Origin: an uncultured Oscillospiraceae bacterium
GTDB taxonomy: Bacteria; Bacillota_A; Clostridia; Oscillospirales; Oscillospiraceae
Reading direction: 5' to 3'
DNA: 7,158 nucleotides
Assembly (NCBI GenBank): GCA_934635515.1
Contig: CAKTZK010000074.1
Location: 1 to 7,158, forward strand
Shown here: positions 5,231-7,158 of the stretch, piece after piece
Layout of the letters: each line of letters starts with the position of its first letter
Position numbering within the stretch: the stretch's first letter is position 1
Notes under the pieces: model-generated
What the model saw: only the letters and a program-made list of their open reading frames with translations
Database searches by the model: none
What the model was told of the DNA's origin: nothing
Made by a program: the position numbers and the translations under genes

Positions 5231-6154
5231 ATGGCTGAAAATAAACACTCTCTCATGGTCCGGGGCTACATCATGACCCTGTGCGGCGGCCTGTGCTGGG
5301 CCATCGGCGGCGCCTGCGGGCAGATGATGTTCCGGGACTGCGGCGTTACATCGGATTGGCTGGTGCCCATCCGTCTTTTTATCGGCGGGCTGATCACCCT
5401 GGGCGTGGCCGCCCTCACCGGCGGAAAGCCCCTGGAGGTCCTGCGCCACAGGGAGGCGGTCCCTCCCCTGCTGGTATTCGCCCTCCTGGGCTCGGCCCTG
5501 TGCCAGTACAGCTACTACACCGCCGTGCAGTATGCAAATGTAGCCTTTGCCACGGTGCTCTCCTATTGCAGTCCCATCGTCATTCTGCTGTGGACCATCC
5601 TCTCCACCCGTAAAAAGCCCCGTTTTTACGAAAGTATCAGCGTGCTGCTGGTGGTGCTGGGGGCCTTCACCTGCGTAACGCACTTTGACTTCACCACCCT
5701 GGCCGTACCGGTGAAGGGCGCGGTCTGGGGGCTGATCAGCGCGGTCTGCTTCGCGTTTTACACGGTCTCACCCCGGAAGCTGATGCAGAAATTCTCCGTT
5801 CTGTCCATCACGGGCTGGGGCATGACCATAGGCGGCGCGGTCATGCTGCTCATGTTCCGCCCCTGGCGCATGAGCGGCATCCAATTCGGCGGCAAGCTCT
5901 ATCTGCTTATGGCCTGCGTTATTATCCTGGGCACAGTCCTGTCCTTCAGCCTTTTTCAAAGCGGGTGCAACATTGTGGGCAGCCTGGTGGGCAGCGTTCT
6001 CTCCTCGGTGGAGCCTATCGGCTCAGTGGTCATATCCGTTCTGTTCCTGAACACCACCTTTTCCTGGCTGGACCTGCTGGGCTTCTTCCTGATCCTGGTC
6101 ACCATCCCCATTATGGCTTTTGGAAAGCTGCACCAGCCCGGTGGAAACGGCTGA
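5231..6154 (+). CDS. EamA/DMT-family permease (10-TM metabolite transporter)
   Basis: A 307-residue, very hydrophobic integral membrane protein of the drug/metabolite transporter superfamily, which exports or exchanges small metabolites; the substrate cannot be told from sequence. Two EamA repeats are visible. The first (about 14-150) includes GGLCWAIGGACGQ, YTAVQYANVAFATVLSYCSPIVILL and a lysine/arginine-rich turn STRKKPRF (125-132). The second (about 163-298) includes GLISAVCFAFYTVSPRKLM and the family-typical end SSVEPIGSVVISVLFL followed by DLLGFFLILVTI. A short polar tail (HQPGGNG) ends the protein. Length is normal for the family (about 290-310). The ATG at 5231 has a good AAGGAAGG site and its own promoter, and a terminator follows, so it is probably a single-gene transcript. 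Confidence 0.88.
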   Translation: MAENKHSLMVRGYIMTLCGGLCWAIGGACGQMMFRDCGVTSDWLVPIRLFIGGLITLGVAALTGGKPLEVLRHREAVPPLLVFALLGSALCQYSYYTAVQYANVAFATVLSYCSPIVILLWTILSTRKKPRFYESISVLLVVLGAFTCVTHFDFTTLAVPVKGAVWGLISAVCFAFYTVSPRKLMQKFSVLSITGWGMTIGGAVMLLMFRPWRMSGIQFGGKLYLLMACVIILGTVLSFSLFQSGCNIVGSLVGSVLSSVEPIGSVVISVLFLNTTFSWLDLLGFFLILVTIPIMAFGKLHQPGGNG

Positions 6155-6186
6155 CCGCCTCCCTGTCTAAAAGTTTACACGAACGT

Positions 6187-6222
6187 GGCGGGACCCCTCT
6201 CCAAAAGGGTCCTGCCTTTTTT
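6187..6222 (+). terminator. Rho-independent terminator of the permease gene
   Basis: GGCGGGACCC (6187-6196) pairs with GGGTCCTGCC (6207-6216), ten pairs with one G-U, around a 10-base loop, followed by T6 (6217-6222). It begins 32 bases after the permease stop codon. Confidence 0.88.
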
Positions 6223-6233
6223 ATTATACAAAT

Positions 6234-6264
6234 AAACAGGAGCCCAAATTGGGCTCCTGTTTTT
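6234..6264 (-). terminator. Terminator of pckA, probably active on both strands
   Basis: AAACAGGAGCCC (6234-6245) pairs perfectly with GGGCTCCTGTTT (6251-6262) around AAATT; the repeat can extend by two A-T pairs into the loop. On the - strand it lies 19 bases after the pckA stop and is followed by TTTATTTGT. On the + strand it ends in T5 (6260-6264), giving a second stop behind the permease terminator. Confidence 0.82.
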
Positions 6265-6281
6265 AGTATCATCCGGGCAGA

Positions 6282-7158
6282 TCAAGCCTGGGGGCCGGCG
6301 GCCACCAGGGCCTTGCCGTGCTCGTTGGACTCGTACTTGGCGAAGTTCTTCACGAAGCGGCCTGCCAGATCCTTAGCCTTCTCCTCCCACTGGGAAGCAT
6401 CGGCGTAGGTATCCCGGGGATCCAGGATGGCGGGATCCACGCCGGGCAGAGCCGTGGGCACCTGGAAATTGAAGTAGGGGATGGTCTTGGTGGGGGCCTC
6501 ATTGATGGCGCCGCTGAGGATGGCGTCGATGATGCCGCGGGTATCCTTGATGGAAATACGCTTACCGGTGCCGTTCCAGCCGGTGTTCACCAGGTAGGCC
6601 TTGGCGCCGCTCATCTCCATGCGCTTGACCAGCTCCTCGGCGTACTTGGTGGGGTGCAGCTCCAGGAAGGCCTGGCCGAAGCAGGCGGAGAAGGTGGGCG
6701 TAGGCTCCGTAATGCCCCGCTCGGTGCCGGCCAGCTTGGCGGTGAAGCCGGAGAGGAAGTAATACTTGGTCTGCTCCGGAGTCAGAATGGACACGGGGGG
6801 CAGCACGCCGAAAGCATCGGCGGACAGGAAGATCACATTCTTGGCAGCGGGGGCCGCGGAAATGGGCCGCACGATGTTCTGAATGTGGTCGATGGGGTAG
6901 CTGACGCGGGTGTTCTCGGTGACGGACTTATCGTTAAAGTCGATCTTGCCGTCCTTGTCCACGGTGACGTTCTCCAGCAGAGCATCCCGGCGGATGGCGT
7001 TATAGATGTCGGGCTCGGAATCCTTATCCAGGTTGATGACCTTGGCATAGCAGCCGCCCTCGAAGTTAAAGACGCCGTTATCATCCCAGCCGTGCTCGTC
7101 GTCACCGATGAGCAGGCGCTTGGGATCGGTGGACAGGGTGGTCTTGCCGGTGCCGGAC
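6282..7158 (-). CDS. pckA: Phosphoenolpyruvate carboxykinase (ATP), C-terminal part, cut by window edge
   Basis: PckA interconverts oxaloacetate plus ATP with phosphoenolpyruvate, CO2 and ADP in the cytoplasm; in anaerobic fermenters it often runs in the carboxylating, ATP-yielding direction. The frame is open from the window edge (first full codon 7155-7157) to TGA at 6282-6284, giving 291 residues. The visible part starts inside the P loop [12 protein letters not shown] (Lys5 and Thr6 here correspond to Lys254 and Thr255 of E. coli PckA). It goes on with the metal-binding [10 protein letters not shown] (17-26), [62 protein letters not shown] and the end ALVAAGPQA. All catalytic motifs in this part are intact, and 291 residues from the P loop matches the E. 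coli enzyme. The first approximately 245 residues, the start and the promoter lie outside the window. It is convergent with the permease gene. Confidence 0.97.
   Translation of the reverse strand, partial: SGTGKTTLSTDPKRLLIGDDEHGWDDNGVFNFEGGCYAKVINLDKDSEPDIYNAIRRDALLENVTVDKDGKIDFNDKSVTENTRVSYPIDHIQNIVRPISAAPAAKNVIFLSADAFGVLPPVSILTPEQTKYYFLSGFTAKLAGTERGITEPTPTFSACFGQAFLELHPTKYAEELVKRMEMSGAKAYLVNTGWNGTGKRISIKDTRGIIDAILSGAINEAPTKTIPYFNFQVPTALPGVDPAILDPRDTYADASQWEEKAKDLAGRFVKNFAKYESNEHGKALVAAGPQA

Noticed and set aside
5281..5683. Overlapping frames on both strands inside the permease gene (5281-5613 + and 5138-5683 -)
   Set aside because: They are shadows of the EamA reading frame, lack ribosome sites, and the minus-strand frame would run across the permease promoter.

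Overview
The window looks like a chromosomal, housekeeping stretch of a GC-rich Gram-positive anaerobe, most likely a Clostridia/Oscillospiraceae-type gut bacterium. This is inferred from strong AGGAGG-like ribosome sites, a V/A-type ATPase proteolipid, ATP-dependent PEP carboxykinase, a Firmicute-style Pho two-component pair and a PhoU-fused Na+/phosphate transporter. I saw no mobile element, CRISPR array, tRNA or rRNA.

Layout. Positions 1-103 (+) are the last 33 codons of a membrane ATPase proteolipid subunit, followed by a perfect 15-bp hairpin with T-rich flanks on both strands. Positions 243-2539 (-) hold a response regulator and sensor kinase pair (PhoB/PhoP and PhoR type) overlapping by ATGA. 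A 212-bp AT-rich divergent region follows, with a promoter on each strand and Pho-box-like repeats. Positions 2752-4512 (+) encode a Na/Pi cotransporter with a C-terminal PhoU domain. A GC-rich hairpin at 4517-4544 sits between this gene and the convergent gene at 4547-5044 (-), a short Sfp-type 4'-phosphopantetheinyl transferase. A second divergent region (5045-5230) carries promoters for that gene and for an EamA/DMT-family permease at 5231-6154 (+). Two consecutive hairpins (6187-6262) separate the permease from the convergent pckA gene (6282 to the window end, -), which is present as its C-terminal 291 codons.

How the genes work together. The clearest unit is phosphate control: regulator and kinase on one side, a phosphate transporter fused to the PhoU signalling domain on the other, and TTAACA-like repeats with an 11-bp step just upstream of the regulator promoter. 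This suggests a compact phosphate sensing and uptake module in which the fused PhoU domain may do the signalling that PstSCAB-PhoU does elsewhere. The remaining genes are apparently separate single-gene or operon-end units, each closed by its own or a shared terminator. I found no convincing wholly new system; the best leads are the Pho module and the N-terminally short phosphopantetheinyl transferase.
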